From Pelomonas lactea (lineage in GTDB: Bacteria; Pseudomonadota; Gammaproteobacteria; Burkholderiales; Burkholderiaceae_C), in contig NZ_JBIGHX010000008.1 in NCBI RefSeq assembly GCF_043555885.1, positions 1 through 64,000 on the forward strand: 64,000 nucleotides of DNA, given 5' to 3'. Numbering within the stretch: position 1 is the stretch's first letter; every line of letters starts with the position of its first letter. Below the pieces are notes generated by a model, which was not told the DNA's origin, made no database searches, and saw nothing but the letters and a program-made list of their open reading frames with translations. Shown in pieces: positions 31,701-32,239 of the stretch. Made by a program: the position numbers and the translations under genes.

Positions 31701-31852
31701 CCTGGCATTGCGTCGGCTGACAGCAGCAGCTTGGGCTCGAGCGTCTCGATCTTCCAGCTATGCCGTCCGGTGTGCGGCGCGTGTGCAGATGACTTCGTGG
31801 ACGCACGACGCAAAGCAGCGGCCGCGCGGGCGCGCAAGGTCTTGACCGACAT
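1..31852 (-). CDS. Giant LEPR-XLL modular exoprotein, C-terminal part beyond the window edge
   Basis: One uninterrupted reading frame opens at ATG 31852 and reaches the left edge without a stop, giving at least 10,617 codons. The start is supported by AGGGAG six bases upstream and by a coherent N-terminus bearing the LEPKLLLSAD motif at residues 38-47. No Sec signal peptide is visible; the LEPR-XLL family is known for extremely long repetitive proteins with this conserved N-terminus, presumed to serve export. Order of parts (residues, approximate): PPC-like repeats 55-2415, CARDB repeats 2416-4672, PPC/IPT-like 4675-4890, helical island 5040-5220, FnIII-like 5493-5583, beta-propeller 5668-5948, Ig/He_PIG repeats 6298-7168, RHS-like 7526-7621, dockerin-like 7752-7796, Big_2 8018-8095, propeller 8538-8890, PG-binding-like 9172-9223, LAS peptidase-like 9352-9641, metzincin-like 9855-9985, then cadherin/DUF642-like modules. 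Likely a cell-surface or secreted adhesin/degradative protein. No secretion genes lie beside it in the window. The exact C-terminus is unknown. Confidence 0.93.
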   Translation of the reverse strand, partial: MSVKTLRARAAAALRRASTKSSAHAPHTGRHSWKIETLEPKLLLSADAMPGVHQIAGAIDQPGEQDRYQFTLTEQTRFLFDGTEGTQIQWQLEGPNATDQFSFRALDGTGDRFLDLNPGTYTLTVDGVGDRTGNYSFRLLGIEASRVLQTGVPVTGRLEAGTQAAMYSINLTAGDRLFMQPAPGNTGGSFTLFDPQARTAWGPRSLAADSDVFTASSTGTYWLSIEGTSGATAALDYGVTLWRSPLQQFDLILGQATTAHLAQPGDGVEYRFNVDRNTLVQWDQLSQPRSDLNWELRRVDTDTQVRTGSFGSQDGQSDPMRLAAGSYVLRLKGSARATGTVGFRLLSAADAPAAASGSNLPVPADVALGGQVVRVEANGAQQLSLGYEGLPDAVNTDNSILSAGELLVAAGTTRSLLLSLGGNPAGMLDVSLKRLLVAAGDQLDIALPDGVTDWALRLFDDAGHQLASATSGHLLWTATNTGVVYLGTSRSANTSYDPLTAPLAGATVPAAQVALTVRRTAAAGSVTATEPPDSLAQAVDALVAPGASTVLDMRIGDGSFPTRDVDFYRMVLSAGEVLKVSTPNGPGFDGYLRVFDLAGNQVSSTDDSPLSFTVPRTGVYVLGFSAFGNMGFNPLVAGSGGDAPTGTLSVTVERARNQAPNTANWIVTDANGTRVGGGSVVVGQVATVSLPQSGSYYIWADPHLTNGAQRGQLRLSTWTPATPGIQAVAAESPLQVNLDLGYSGQVVATDLVVSSGGAFVLEPSTAFEGAQWRLTGPRGTEFDWATLSNQRGSAAPVRYLAPGTYRLEMRATGLSTGSVGVTMTPFSSAATAAMDGDNNLRDLAIGQSQLWRLDATPGDRFTLALSAPSSDFTVLAYDAFGRALAVTGGTSVTQGAANGPVFLRLVRQAGSGAASVALRITRNAAIPVQPPQAVAVTLGNEVSTSNTDVATPTYRFTQATDGWFAMEWQEGNWTQWSLSGPRGSEASGTWRESFYDGRNRSWQAPVRWLPAGEYTLSLSGGSGPARFSLRDAAHSSPITTDTAVSVDLAASDAYELFDVVLDADVKTYLRGIAGAGADNWFRLYDQGGSLLTQGDPSSQTPVALNVPRDGHYLLAVARNTFSAGTTALRFELSTAPLTAPSVSLGDTISGRFLQSYDTRDFSLNLSSASQLLIDTLSSTGSAKNYTVLDASGNTVDVLSYGGTRVWGLAAGRYTVRVQRSDYYTVPGADDRFSATLTAGAVRNIDPSTGFNISWTDGVADGLLRFNAEAGRTYTFSTTTVPPYDRGYRVRVFDGSGAEVLYGGFGGDWWDANKAISFTAAQSGSYTLALGASSYSSGLTATESFKLQQVERKVSDLVLGSSAIGNMLHAADEQRLRFTLTDPTRLWLNASGDYYDATLVRTDAAGTPLSRTNLYYSDVHQLLDLPAGSYELRLTASRENPGTWRVLADTEARLPAIAVGTPAIIGLPQGQQAQAWQLDGTQGQALLLDARLNSGSLSYTLVGPSGNTVVNGNASGNSDYSQRVTLGETGRYVLYAYGSSTDTSAINGSFTLRSYSEPRTALALGSLVSGSIANPGDINHYSFTLTEDRTVLIDPQSGSANLRMTGPRGDVASLSLSSVESYYARRLPAGTYSVDITALSNAATPGYAFRLLDLQAAAVSHGDATQISGDLPAGRTLVSHSFDVVAGQAYNLDFTTPTAYPDYFRYTLVDAAGRTVTGTDWTYASSVGFTAAQTGPVYLIAKQYYPTSSPVHFEATLRQPSTRSDALAWDTPVATTLATRQDQRDLSLRLATAGWVELQGMGVDVGQGRIQLLSPNGTSLSDGYVSAGQAPSVRRIFLGAGDYIVRINGSTDAVTSTVRFTPRQVPSPNQLNRQPEVNRALTAAAGAGADTVTLWSLPVAAGDHLHLAASQWPGSGAVQLIDPNGSLVSTWNPTGAALELDLSIAGTWLLRATRPASDGSADNAWALEARWGSSAASTPIVSTTSARGSLATNGKISYQFEVTEAGTWYLDRNSIPDYYSFYYNTARVLDANGAVIGTGWDRPYLLTAGVYTVEITAQYSSSSYDFTWRRMDDAATPRLDFGQSVSAPSASDYQARVWRLDAQAGDLLRFNALSTGSGSIPRWAFFNGYGQPLSGWSNANIDGTAVPASGSGPVYLVFDWAGYTYGSNVSGGMSFQVDKVGTGSTPTALTLGQTVSGTLDAVTQSRSYSFTLTEPRTLIMDRLNSGTSTNYYALTWSLTGPYGADSQSGQLYAGNQTPDVRVLTLAPGSYTLNINSSDFNANTYAFRLLDASAATPLADAEVVEGRIEPTGEMVSYAIDALAGDRLFVDFRELTARTYNYSTGRYNYTSYVRVIDPYGREVNNQQLADAEVVASVSGRYTLLLDTAYRADAPVAYRLAAFVNRQGQPRQIDLSAKPTAMDLVVNDVAVAPATGGALQSGSTVQISWVTLNQGVSATLGDFNERVVVRRAGTGEVLAQVQLPYVEAQSGALAASQSVARSVTLRLPEGPAGVGDLAVTVETDTDNTQPENGRAEENNRGTASFSSTLADYANLQVQDLGIDPAGDWTSGAPVTVSWTTVNTGDAMARGAWTERMELINTTTGVVVANISQAFTAQALDGGDSVARHASFNWPAGLNAIGRYQLRVIVDALSQVPEYDASGSLENDNTAQQTLEVGPDLAVRNVHLQQAAGLQSGDRVTLLWEDINQGSVPTPVTYQDRVIIRQRNADGSAGAVVLNTLVAFAGNAGLPLAPGESRARSLQFDLPDGALGAGSFDISITADSAANGAGILFETNAAGDAENNNAGTGSFEATLRLYADLSVSGLVVPATAPSGDTVDVSWTVANRGAAAANAPWVDRILLSSDGVIGNADDVLLGALTHTTALAVGDSYTARVSVRIPARIQGSYRIAVVTDANASVREPDTRADNRRISDAITITQTYADLVPALTSTPAELYANRGARVEWSVRNGGTIATDVNRWVDQVYLSSTPTLTAQSTLLGSVTHVGALAVGDSYTAGLDFTVPRDASGARYFIVKTDAFSAVYELDRSGNNIVVAAQPTTVQAEPRPNLQIEGLSAPSDWRVGQTVQLSYTVRNGGNDPVNGFFGEEIRLVDTLGVAATQVLTTTWASRSLAAGGTLTQNLQLSVPALPPGNWRLEVVADRGNYVTESNEADNVATASVAVSAPDLALRSLGTAGVLQGGEAITLNWQTRNLGNAPAANVREKVYLSRDGNVDGGDTLLGERVIDSLGAGASSDGTLAFTLPADLSGSWRLIVVTDAGNANNESTNEGNNQQALTIDVAQDAYADLTVVSVSAPTQVIADPASITVEWTVQNTGPGIGRTGTWTDRIIYSTNDVLGDGDDIVLGNVVHSGGLAAGARYDGSLSYSFGPTFSRRGTVFVKSDATGAVWEGDSEANNVKSAGHTTDLMPVAYADMRVESVSTPSVAYSGRDLTVQWSVANRGIGITNTTSWTDSVWLSRNADGSGQRFDLGNAAHLGQMAVGDSYNRSINVRLPDGISGDWYLNVSTAVNNGVYEFVYGNNNVGHSLAVPVTLSDSPDLVVEGLDTQATAKEGALIDVTWTVLNQGVARAAGQWQDAVLLLAPNGSTVVLGTYVYDRGLDAGLRYSRTEQVRLPSKIEGGYRLRVITNSLGGTGGNPQVYEYGPARDNNATTDTDAIAISLNDRPDLRVTDIQAPDNVTAGTSAGLKFTVANVGTEATAGRWQDYVYLSLDGIVSADDLLLARVDSSSALTPGGEPYTTTVNGVDIPIRYRGDVYLIVVADGANRIDEHPNEANNARAQRIHVNAIPFADLVTSNVVAPDQAVHGASFQVDYKVTNKGSAVTRGDAATTQSWTDTVWLTVDKSRPNPGKGDIKIGQITHTGHLAVGEDYLGSINVQLPDDVKTGQYYVTVWSDTYDAILEDTLSSNINPDDPTQADNNNYKARAISVLGITPPDLVVTGVGAPAAAQAAGSYTFNYTVKNRGDAFNGSWTDKVWLMDNPDPAKATVYWLLGEFKQQRGLGNGETYSVSQTVNLGPSVSGGYLVVQTDAGYSYTGRNDVTEVNEANNINSAVTSVTNAPADLRVTNVTTLPVNYSGEESTVTWTVQNFGAAVWSGTKGWLDNVWISADPTFIPSRATQLASVVHSNATTLGAGQSYTASAVVKLPPGTDGKYYIYVITDARHYESELAPFFGSHDWYYAAQSEWQKPDSQYSDRNAYTRDVGYVTSAFESDAGNNLGKGSLSIIYREPDLQIDSITVDKPNPGSGETITATWTVTNRGTRETRVAGWMDGIYLSRDGTLDPTDYALVDRGSSLEVMLHASQVNLATDAANPRRTLKPGESYTQTATFTLPTSISGDFNLIVKADTGVFQGIANNNAVSSVRAGLPTIGESGTNGVPEFRDEGNNTARILLPITLATPPDLQVTAVTAQDSVIAGQNFTVSYTVQNLGGKTPNDQGSWYDMVYLSKDRFLDLNKDRYLGYVQHSGGLAAGASYSGSLTYTAPRDLEGSYYVFVVTDPARVSGSGDTGQVLEFGKDDNNNAAAAQPMRIETPPPADLVVTNVVVPGSAKVGDEIEITFTVSNQSINPAYGRWTDALYLSADAAWDLSDIQIGKVAHVGDLGANGTYTATLKAKLPALKDGSWRVIVRPDLYNEVFEGKITYTNTGLNLPPGEANNRIASGAALHVEVPTLTVGQSLAATLSSGQTQVYKVSVAAGETLRVLLDSTAAAGANEVYVRWNDVPTGSAFDVAYSNPVSPDQTLLVPTTKAGDYYILVRSRPESASTQAADAVPVTLRADLLPLSITKVTPDQGGVGDDDHRWVTMDIEGARFAAGALVKLARPGEFEIEPERWQVLDATRIRAVFDLRHVPMGLFDVIVTNPDGTRVVEPYRYLVERMIEVDAAIGIGGPRNIEPGEAATYSVSLQSLTNVDTPYVRFDVGASDMGNSKDVLEGLNLPYVVFGTNVGGKPDGAVQAGNGNTQSYGTTPTTGVRADVPWAALDGMTNTNGWNLAPGYAFDLTANGFAGATFKVQTYPGLAEWMAWDFEGLRDKLYAIRPDWKASGILDEGVSGLDKISKGLTKKFLSHDEDHITETESVAMPFRFDTLASVTTLTRAEFIADQTRHAKALRAAILKDATAPNALAVLAANEAQWVKGWLGALETAGLLRPEGQAPAIRSDALVLSLNATLATGILLGKAGDSYRTQADLLGFFAKVQQWYGDTARYAGDDKAAHAPVGSVEVRDVSDGSSVEVPVPVAPNPADYDQHASQATHFISFDVFAGNRAELEYLRSIGVLDGEFRPVGPQALNLTSYLQQAAQAQANAAAAISVRGPQVLPSANGSTYVPADYALPYTLNFNNTTNGPVGEIRLVTPIDSDLDAYSLRLGDLKVGDINIHVPDGQAVFQGDFDFTGSKGYVLRVSAGIDAGARVATWLIQAIDPDTGEVMHDPSRGLLPPDANGRAAGGFVSYTIRASELAKSGANITASARVFFDATPPIASTAISHTLDADAPVTTVTVTSSGDNASGQPTYKVSWKAADDASGVKHVTVYVATDGGDFKIWQKQVAGAESTALFTGQAGHRYEFLAVATDNAGNREAASVSNAVLPDDGSRSEAQQGLGVTDTLDQTAELPAAAPDRNYTASDLFAQAAQRLPGFVITPALGGLGSDLQSVLAPLQLRGFASGFAASQGEIGALAMVELADGSVLASAGTERNEVFRFGKDGGRSVQPLFTTTAAILDMALDAAGNLWVMTGAELMMIDAASGAVISRTRAPAGEPLTHALAIQPGTGLIYVASGNGVEIFDPKAEANRAWTHFSNTRVGDLAFGPDGRLWAVRWTGSDVRGALPEATTDIVSFPMSGATKGRAELEYRLAGLVDSITFGRAGTGLAGLLLASSNTPQRPTAADGSSTAAHKGAVWAIELSSRRALKLADGGTRGESIVATADGRILIAQTTRIDELAPVKAPKVVASSIGEGALVPLPLTQLAISFDQAMWTGADGADTTGPSSVLNPANYRLIATGANVNLTLQPESVRWDVASKSAILTLPNLPAGGWRLEVDGGLRSAQQVELGDDWDLVFTAVTDISNLVRIEFIDTRADRLTGTISYDVALTNIGVVDLKGPLMLLLDPGRYFGSNIVGAAVGDGAQADLWVLDLTPALSGKPLKTGETLSRQTVKVRPASSFGTSPGSGQLVKFNLGHGVYAVPYDNTPPQLGLLRDDGSLDVTASALPPALAGQSWSTGVSALDTDGTLFYWEIVSGPAGMTIAQDALVESGATGYGNQAKLQWTPTATDRADNEVLVRVIDSRGGVALRRFMLQVAGANHVPVIASLGDMTLVEGQSLKLPLLASDPDGDNVTVLLRNLPAGAFYDAASGVLSWTPGYDQAGTYRNVTVVASDGKHEVQYRFNITVEQGWPAPVFPALATQSLREGDRFGLQLPGSVPGGLQQPDGSSVRLQWDAAWLPGGATLDSDTGWFAWAPGYAQAGQLTLPLTLTAIFTAPDGTTTSTSVKRDLRLDIANANGAPIFDPVQTWGVMEGQPLRISVFAFDPDNPSFEPKIRLNPGSPALDGSGTATVSYSVSGLPAGATFDADTLEILWTPGYAQAGTYYVTVTATDDGNGTGQPKTSQVTLPIVVANANRSPEFRDITNAFVDRGAVLEIPVEAVDPDGNPLLLTFQGLPSFATYTQTLNQAGKLTGVIRFAPGANQRGDYTITVVAQDDGDGDENQALAAGKSFVVSVRSPSEAPVITLPSRVVAVAGAELRLPILVSDLDQDALSYAATNLPAGARIESDPRYGHATLVWTPPVGTTGNFDISLAVTDAGLPPADAGYVVDPDHPPVPNVSVKDLRIVVRASNAAPTLFAVAATGGAIQGDPLAGNRTVVNVDEGAPLTLDLAGIDADLDLLDWTVEGLPAGMQLTPAQGSGGQTRLQLRWTPGLFAAQSDNQNGVAPGHYLLKLKASDGSASFSRDLEIVVANVNQAPLLLPLPLQLVPEGQTLNFNVRAYDGDNDAIRYALVYDANTPSGVNFDPTTGYFEWTPGADVVDNATTGTRAFTFNFTATDGQATVNRSVQVRVFDTNRPPEISTASHALLVGQAFSLPVVKGATSPAGALRVSDADGGAQTAALAVTFQGLPEGAAYDAANGRLNWTPGPGQVGDFTVLATVSDGKNTMTGSFVLRVVAEVAANAPRLLVNLTPSTPVLPGQVVLATVRADAFSPVARLDVQVRGAGLGQADWVPVTLDGLGRVRITPTQPGLVELQVTAVDADGFSSTTTQTVRVRDPLDTAAPQLSFSGALDTGSLAPTVIGSTTSLSAHIADLQLMGYVLEAAPSNGDRVDESAWRTLTQADLAGAALNANVTLASLDPSRWANGVYLLRLRGWDLTGRTTEITTRVLVDSANKQLVQAQATDAVFHLGNHDLALTRSLDVNGHGDLGNWTLPLLDTRLTHDQAGGDSLGGSAAWLLGARVWLQMPASLATANAATAYLSFSLSTASQPLSTDATAPKVLRPIFTGNTPGWTLTALDADPTTSVALQAQGQRLLDRSTGLPWQPSGYELTGPDGTRYRLDAQGRVQGVRFADGQQWLVSDAGVALAGSSDPTNRVSFERDTQGRIERIVGREAGGSDAALVYRYDAQGRLALARSLFGATDLNQNIGYHADGSVISEPITAQLGTAAGWMASASTTTNTWTGNLTAGSTARFSFVVRDSELASTVKTPGAAGALIVTVETTAGTTLAVEGATVLGQASQSGKTVTLIRVTESGLKLLSLTGAGTAGIKVTIAGDLNRDGKVDGTDSAAFATAGVDINGDGAADDTDRQALYANYGWRANLAPVDVSSTTPVLTHVDLGKTLSLDAAALDMEGDRLFWRVLGSQHGQARLSADGHSIEFQPDAGYAGLGSITLQADDGYGASRPITLNFNVSGSKLVALHLRPMGSMLTGQGLAVQVSADFEDEKGVAITDARYLKLSALDLAPQGSVMGNAVDIDDAHDRVMARQAGPALVQVERRDIDGRVVRAVAVINVAQSVNPVFDEDGEDQGGEAEPLIVEPDVYPGTISLALGGTRQLKVKVADVDTGETRDVHAATGTRYVSSDDSVATVSADGLITARTNGRVIVSVIHLASSHDRDGHVIWQVVGQQDMWVNVQAAQIAASAGIAVQAAQGGIVAAPTGETVLIGAGALKEDAAVKIERIDVATIAQTLGLPLPAPETLQAVAAFRLDIGSQITNAALQMAVPMQGSPDYTAGEEVLILRKGQVQTPTGMADTWWVVDNGFIGADGVIRTASPPYPTLDSSGEYLVCKKLPGIPASAFEAVPDAGNILMSMAGMTFGYGLMAEMVTIDMIMIVAARARQASALEYHFGVPQFRDVKFEQVTVAGRTKTVMSLAPAPEVQTPYGKVAAPAIVTLSQDGQGQVTLTTSPPASSSSFPSELVVRAILPSGDWVQYRASSGSATSMTVSITAPDIVNTSQGKSGITALTQALTKAPLGKIRWQLVRQVPMVDVDAHGRLVYGDPIEVLGNTGQLEPIANMAAVLTRTGIEFVRETQGIRENLGTTTLLDHLESFNLEQYLTGGKVQPIVYSSDNTTVFVAGKGVIWVIDTVTYKVLDRWRMDGYSVSTADATNISSLASVGDLLIVGEGNRFGAAGGAPGNYRLLAINTSPDSEQYGRPITFNIGSSVLSGSPFGVSGMAIGPDGRTLVVAAPTQANTVGMPDRNKRGNVLVFDLDTLNLRTGKIDAPIIATLPNDGISGKAPQVITPTRDSDRFLVDNVMDYDRGLGTLTIKRDDETGKLMSASLNAVRMFQSDQDTLIDRLDIQRAQSAVLVELDGEEYAVVADDNYNFRDPLYMAQFAVPNFVFTPKGFPLAVGGSVDAKKVAVGGKLGIVKDPFGLKGEPKYLGATLPLDGYGIQNLSLSPDHKVLLGQLNGGFSARDQWSKQLPHQSGAWNIKQLIEAANAQPEHDRLKKHIKLPQGAEQLIAGDGFAPAGTSFDDDPVEIRVLGNIGDVLEIDTKRLVAHALLGLAMPSEKLTAEEAAEIAANKDKIQILIDNLDIGFTNTEINKFDENNSQFSLVKDGKNPYSREIHGKTEVKANFSDTGRFYVAPKITTDGLKSDLERLHSSESPGGKWMNIELSYKLNGNVGEFGDYPISPTGYEGKVKLGIVALDYDRRSAALFGDRPLDNPGYSPFTLLGEVRSGRKENDPLDVFRVEQRLMYLGYPAFGYQASASNNTPQSFDVDGTFGDKEERALKLFEKVVRYGIGVGSANAQVTTTVVDSKYAIATVTAKASYTALGALKGTEATTQNGAPEYEVAVKPSKTPMANKAEQEIEEARVIELAKERARNQAEKAAKEKAIADARASTRFSTSSQGADGMLEASGDQLQKSLSWLNAYNAPHWVHIFEPYKVNSATLKRWENTQLKAYDENVEVYGTSWMRDLLMLQNEAAPTLRTEKKILFNGATDANYFATPPHTKTVGNTTKQAGHYSHDVGMAMDVGLRNHISKEYQDTVDSLTDEIKSLQTTYWSIANAVSYSANLPALVQAATPASGSTPAKAAVSLNDQVSAIRNVLSIYASVRSDPAASAGSWENISITSESDAARKNMVRAALFGDGSTNSALVSRVIVGKPDITKKEEKNGKNVETVVPQNRYENIHAIFEKLGIPSGLDNVDHFHVYLRVPSLVAIGAGGTSHLFANSEEAAPSAVSTEPSGSSLVELLSEINDGNIFAGSNMLDAFGFFGGPVDPAPSYFSAVSKDSRNENSTPRRKGDLTSGTLIVCKEFTDHMEPGSAEHVISPAFELLEYLKERNNVSVDRQSVPVEVVTLPAHGTLQRIEIDGNNTFAYYPEPGYLGADLATFRARIGQTQYAIKMDLRTFGEDGANGGAAVCPDPQFIPANGKAGAIKVSLERLSSQILGQTDFNGAAYSIALNSTAAGHGWYLAPTPLDNTDDFLPTADRTIWRAKAGSAADGKMDLLSVLLHEYGHVLGLEHSGDSADFMAATLQPGVRRLPTEAELGWMAERIAELKAERDGNTDGPFVPSSPNLPGLPSGTRSASGARLARRSTGDVTPAPQFATAVNTSLLNGSFSQSGTPNGAGWTTQGDVSFSADGATLGETGGRQARLLQGFAIGASDRVLSFTIAGPGLQANAGGPGDAFEVALLDADSGLALAGRADLAGSDALLNRQTARNGQPAVERLASSVRKQVNADGSVTYLVTLAPELAGKSALLSFDLLGFAAADSHITVRDVRMLSDTPSGNLSPTAAGGQVQGTEDQALPITWGQFAASDADAQPGTLQIEITALPADGQLQRQQPDGSWAAVVVGERFTEADLAARGLRFVPAANASGGAGYATPGDGNRREHYARIGFRAFDGELYSAPASLVVDIAAVADAPTLTVTGGNTVAGVEDVALALHAIVAGLVDNDGSETLVLTLTGLPVLDGQGFTLSDGTHSFTPTATQRVVNLAGWQLDALTLTPPRDFNGSVALQLQATALEGATGAYATTSQVVTAQFVAVADAPTLVLSPRDVAVSRELLATSWETPANTATTATVLTGRVLEGWTLQTPTTGKTAAFEIWASGDRMTNVGGNSFTVQAMPGNGGQWLALMNGRRSTSYQTHGVERSVDTIAGATYTLSLDYAGGMGFLAANTQIGIYVDGVRIA
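1900..2290 (-). other. Metzincin/matrixin-like zinc peptidase domain of the giant protein
   Basis: Positions 2000-2032 encode HEYGHVLGLEH (His 9941, His 9945, His 9951 and catalytic Glu 9942), the canonical HExxHxxGxxH zinc site. SGDSADFMA follows, and its Met can serve as the Met-turn. The preceding segment (FNGAAYSIAL, GHGWYLAPTP, KMDLLSVLL) fits the strands and helix before the active site in matrixin/serralysin-like enzymes. A self-processing or host-protein-cleaving role is possible; that is inference. Confidence 0.75.
2945..3800 (-). other. LAS/M15-like peptidase module of the giant protein
   Basis: Residues 9452-9459 are HDVGMAMD, matching the H-x(2)-G-x-A-x-D zinc motif of LAS-clan peptidases (VanX/VanY, M15, lysostaphin-like). 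A second metal-type motif, DHFHVYL, has His 9634 and His 9636. A PG-binding-like domain and a charged coiled coil (about 3860-4020) lie upstream. The distance between the two motifs (about 175 residues) is longer than in typical M15 enzymes (about 60), so an insertion would have to be present. Activity is therefore plausible but unproven. Cell-wall muropeptides are the expected substrate if it is active. Confidence 0.5.
4184..4339 (-). other. Peptidoglycan-binding (PG_binding_1)-like domain of the giant protein
   Basis: Residues 9172-9223 show VFRVEQRLMYLGYPAFGY, then FDVDGTFGDKEERALKLF. The pattern 'V-x-x-x-Q-x-x-L-x-x-L-G-Y ... V-D-G-x-F-G-x-x-x-x-x-A-x-x-x-F' is that of the three-helix peptidoglycan-binding domain. 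It sits about 230 residues before an LAS-type peptidase motif, the usual companion of such domains in cell-wall hydrolases. Confidence 0.7.
5180..6240 (-). other. YVTN/WD40-like beta-propeller of the giant protein
   Basis: Blade-like units include 'I-V-Y-S-S-D-N-T-T-V-F-V-A', 'V-I-W-V-I-D-T-V-T-Y-K-V', 'M-A-I-G-P-D-G-R-T-L-V-V-A' and 'N-V-L-V-F-D-L-D-T-L'. This is the YVTN pattern of surface-layer propellers. It precedes the lower-GC peptidase module. Confidence 0.6.
7570..7800 (-). other. Big_2 (bacterial Ig-like) domain of the giant protein
   Basis: The phrase order 'L-x-x-G-x-T-x-Q-L-K-V', 'Y-V-S-S-D-D-S-V-A-T-V-S-A-D-G-L-I-T-A' and 'G-R-V-I-V-S-V' is diagnostic of Big_2 domains, found in intimins and other adhesins. 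Confidence 0.8.
8462..8590 (-). other. Dockerin-like double EF-hand in the giant protein
   Basis: Two calcium-loop motifs appear 21-22 residues apart: DLNRDGKVDGTD and DINGDGAADDTD, the second followed by RQALYANYG. The D-x-N-x-D-G-x-x-D-x-x-D pattern repeated twice is characteristic of type I dockerin modules. Dockerins bind cohesins in cellulosomes, but isolated copies also occur in large surface proteins. No cohesin was seen in the window. Confidence 0.75.
8990..9275 (-). other. RHS/YD-repeat-like segment of the giant protein
   Basis: The residues contain 'G-T-R-Y-R-L-D-A-Q-G-R-V', 'V-S-F-E-R-D-T-Q-G-R-I-E-R-I' and 'V-Y-R-Y-D-A-Q-G-R-L'. These match the YD-repeat pattern of RHS-family proteins. 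It is a short set of three or so units, not a complete RHS shell. Confidence 0.65.
10350..12960 (-). repeat. About eight cadherin-like/He_PIG Ig repeats of the giant protein
   Basis: Eight units of about 110 residues start with 'N-x-x-P-x-I/F', continue with 'x-V-x-E-G-x-x-L-x-L-x-x-x-A-x-D-P-D-x-D', contain 'L-P-A-G-A-x-x-D-x-x-x-G-x-L-x-W-T-P-G' and end 'x-V-x-A-x-D-x-G'. This is the He_PIG/dystroglycan-cadherin signature. The DxD pairs suggest calcium binding, as usual for such repeats. Confidence 0.8.
14010..14850 (-). other. Beta-propeller-like domain of the giant protein (SMP-30/NHL type)
   Basis: Repeated blade-like phrases include 'M-V-E-L-A-D-G-S-V-L-A-S', 'M-A-L-D-A-A-G-N-L-W-V-M-T', 'A-I-Q-P-G-T-G-L-I-Y-V-A-S' and 'L-A-F-G-P-D-G-R-L-W-A-V'. 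They recur about every 40-45 residues, as in NHL/gluconolactonase-like propellers. Ligand unknown. Confidence 0.65.
15105..15380 (-). other. Fibronectin type III-like domain of the giant protein
   Basis: The stretch contains 'Y-K-V-S-W-K-A-A-D-D-A-S-G-V', 'V-T-V-Y-V-A-T-D-G-G' and 'H-R-Y-E-F-L-A-V-A-T-D-N-A-G-N'. This is the strand pattern and closing phrase typical of bacterial FnIII/Ig-like domains. Confidence 0.6.
16190..16735 (-). other. Predicted all-helical island in the giant protein
   Basis: About 180 residues, rich in Ala, Leu, Lys and Glu with few beta-strand patterns, contain helix-like runs such as AEFIADQTRHAKALRAAIL and NEAQWVKGWLGALETAGLL. It sits between IPT-like and FnIII-like beta domains, so it is out of character with the rest of the array. 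No family was recognised; it could be an interaction or hinge module. Confidence 0.5.
17180..17830 (-). other. PPC-like plus IPT/TIG-like segment of the giant protein
   Basis: After the last CARDB unit the sequence returns to a PPC-like phrase (QVYKVSVAAGETLRVLLD ... GDYYILVRSR). An IPT/TIG-like stretch follows, with 'I-T-x-V-x-P-x-x-G-G', 'V-x-L-x-R-P-G' and 'G-x-F-D-V-I-V-T-N-P-D-G'. Both folds are common in bacterial surface proteins. The assignment rests on motif resemblance only. Confidence 0.5.
17840..24604 (-). repeat. About 17 tandem CARDB-type domains in the giant protein
   Basis: About 17 units of roughly 130 residues begin with phrases such as ADLVVTNVVVP, PDLQVTAVTA, YADLTVVSVSAP or FADLVTSNVVAP. 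They continue with 'V-x-W-T-V-x-N-x-G', then 'W-x-D-x-V-Y-L-S', 'L-G-x-x-x-H-x-G-x-L-x-x-G-x-S-Y' and finish near 'V-x-T-D-A-x-N-x-V-x-E-x-x-x-x-N-N'. This is the classic pattern of the CARDB (cell-adhesion-related, APHP-type) fold. The count was made by eye and may be off by one or two. The array probably forms a long rod. Confidence 0.8.
24610..31690 (-). repeat. Array of PPC-like beta-sandwich repeats in the giant protein
   Basis: Roughly 2,360 residues consist of degenerate repeats. They alternate phrases of the type 'G-D-x-Y-x-F-x-L-x-x-x-x-R-x-L-x-D', 'x-L-x-G-P-x-G' and 'L-x-x-G-x-Y-x-L-x-L/V-x-G', for example YQFTLTEQTRFLFDG, YSFTLTEPRTLIMD and HYSFTLTEDRTVLIDP. This resembles the bacterial pre-peptidase C-terminal (PPC) fold, a carbohydrate/protein-binding beta-sandwich common in exoproteins. 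Unit length varies and the repeats are divergent at DNA level, which argues for old duplications rather than recent expansion. Substrate unknown. Confidence 0.65.
31712..31741 (-). other. LEPR-XLL-type N-terminal motif
   Basis: Residues 38-47 read LEPKLLLSAD, preceded by KIET and an arginine/alanine-rich leader. The family consensus is LEPR-x-LLSAD; here the Arg is replaced by Lys. The motif marks very large repetitive surface/secreted proteins and supports both the chosen start and the strand. Confidence 0.85.
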
Positions 31853-32239
31853 CACTAACTCCCTGAAATTTGTTTGGGCCTGCTCTGCGATTTCAGATGC
31901 TCGCCGACGGCAGAAGCCAGGCCACGGGCAGCAGGGAGGCCGCTAAATTCTGGAGGAGCAATGTGTCGGACCAGCTCATGCAGACCTCCAATCAAGGGGG
32001 CTCGCGTGTCCCGAAAGGCAGTGACTCGCTTGCCCCTAGAGGCGATGCTTGAGTTCCGACTGCTTGCGAGCAGTCCCCGACCAGTCGCTGGATGAGATTG
32101 CCCACAAGCCTGACTTGATGGATTCGGGGGGCTCGTCAGTCGAACCTGGCGATCGCTGACGTGCAGACCGAGACCAGGCGGCCGCGCTCCGTTTCGTCGC
32201 CGGCGAGCGGATTGCGTTGCGAGGCGCCGCCGACTGATG
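31853..32239. other. Intergenic region upstream of the giant gene
   Basis: These 387 bases between the giant gene start and the end of fdhD should carry the giant gene's promoter. No convincing -35/-10 pair, terminator for fdhD, repeat or small gene was seen, only the ribosome binding site at its left end. Several short open frames cross it without family resemblance. Confidence 0.6.
31859..31864 (-). promoter_or_regulatory. Ribosome binding site of the giant exoprotein gene
   Basis: AGGGAG on the minus strand lies six bases before ATG 31852. A GTG codon immediately precedes the ATG in frame; the ATG has the better spacing. This site fixes the start of the giant gene. Confidence 0.7.
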
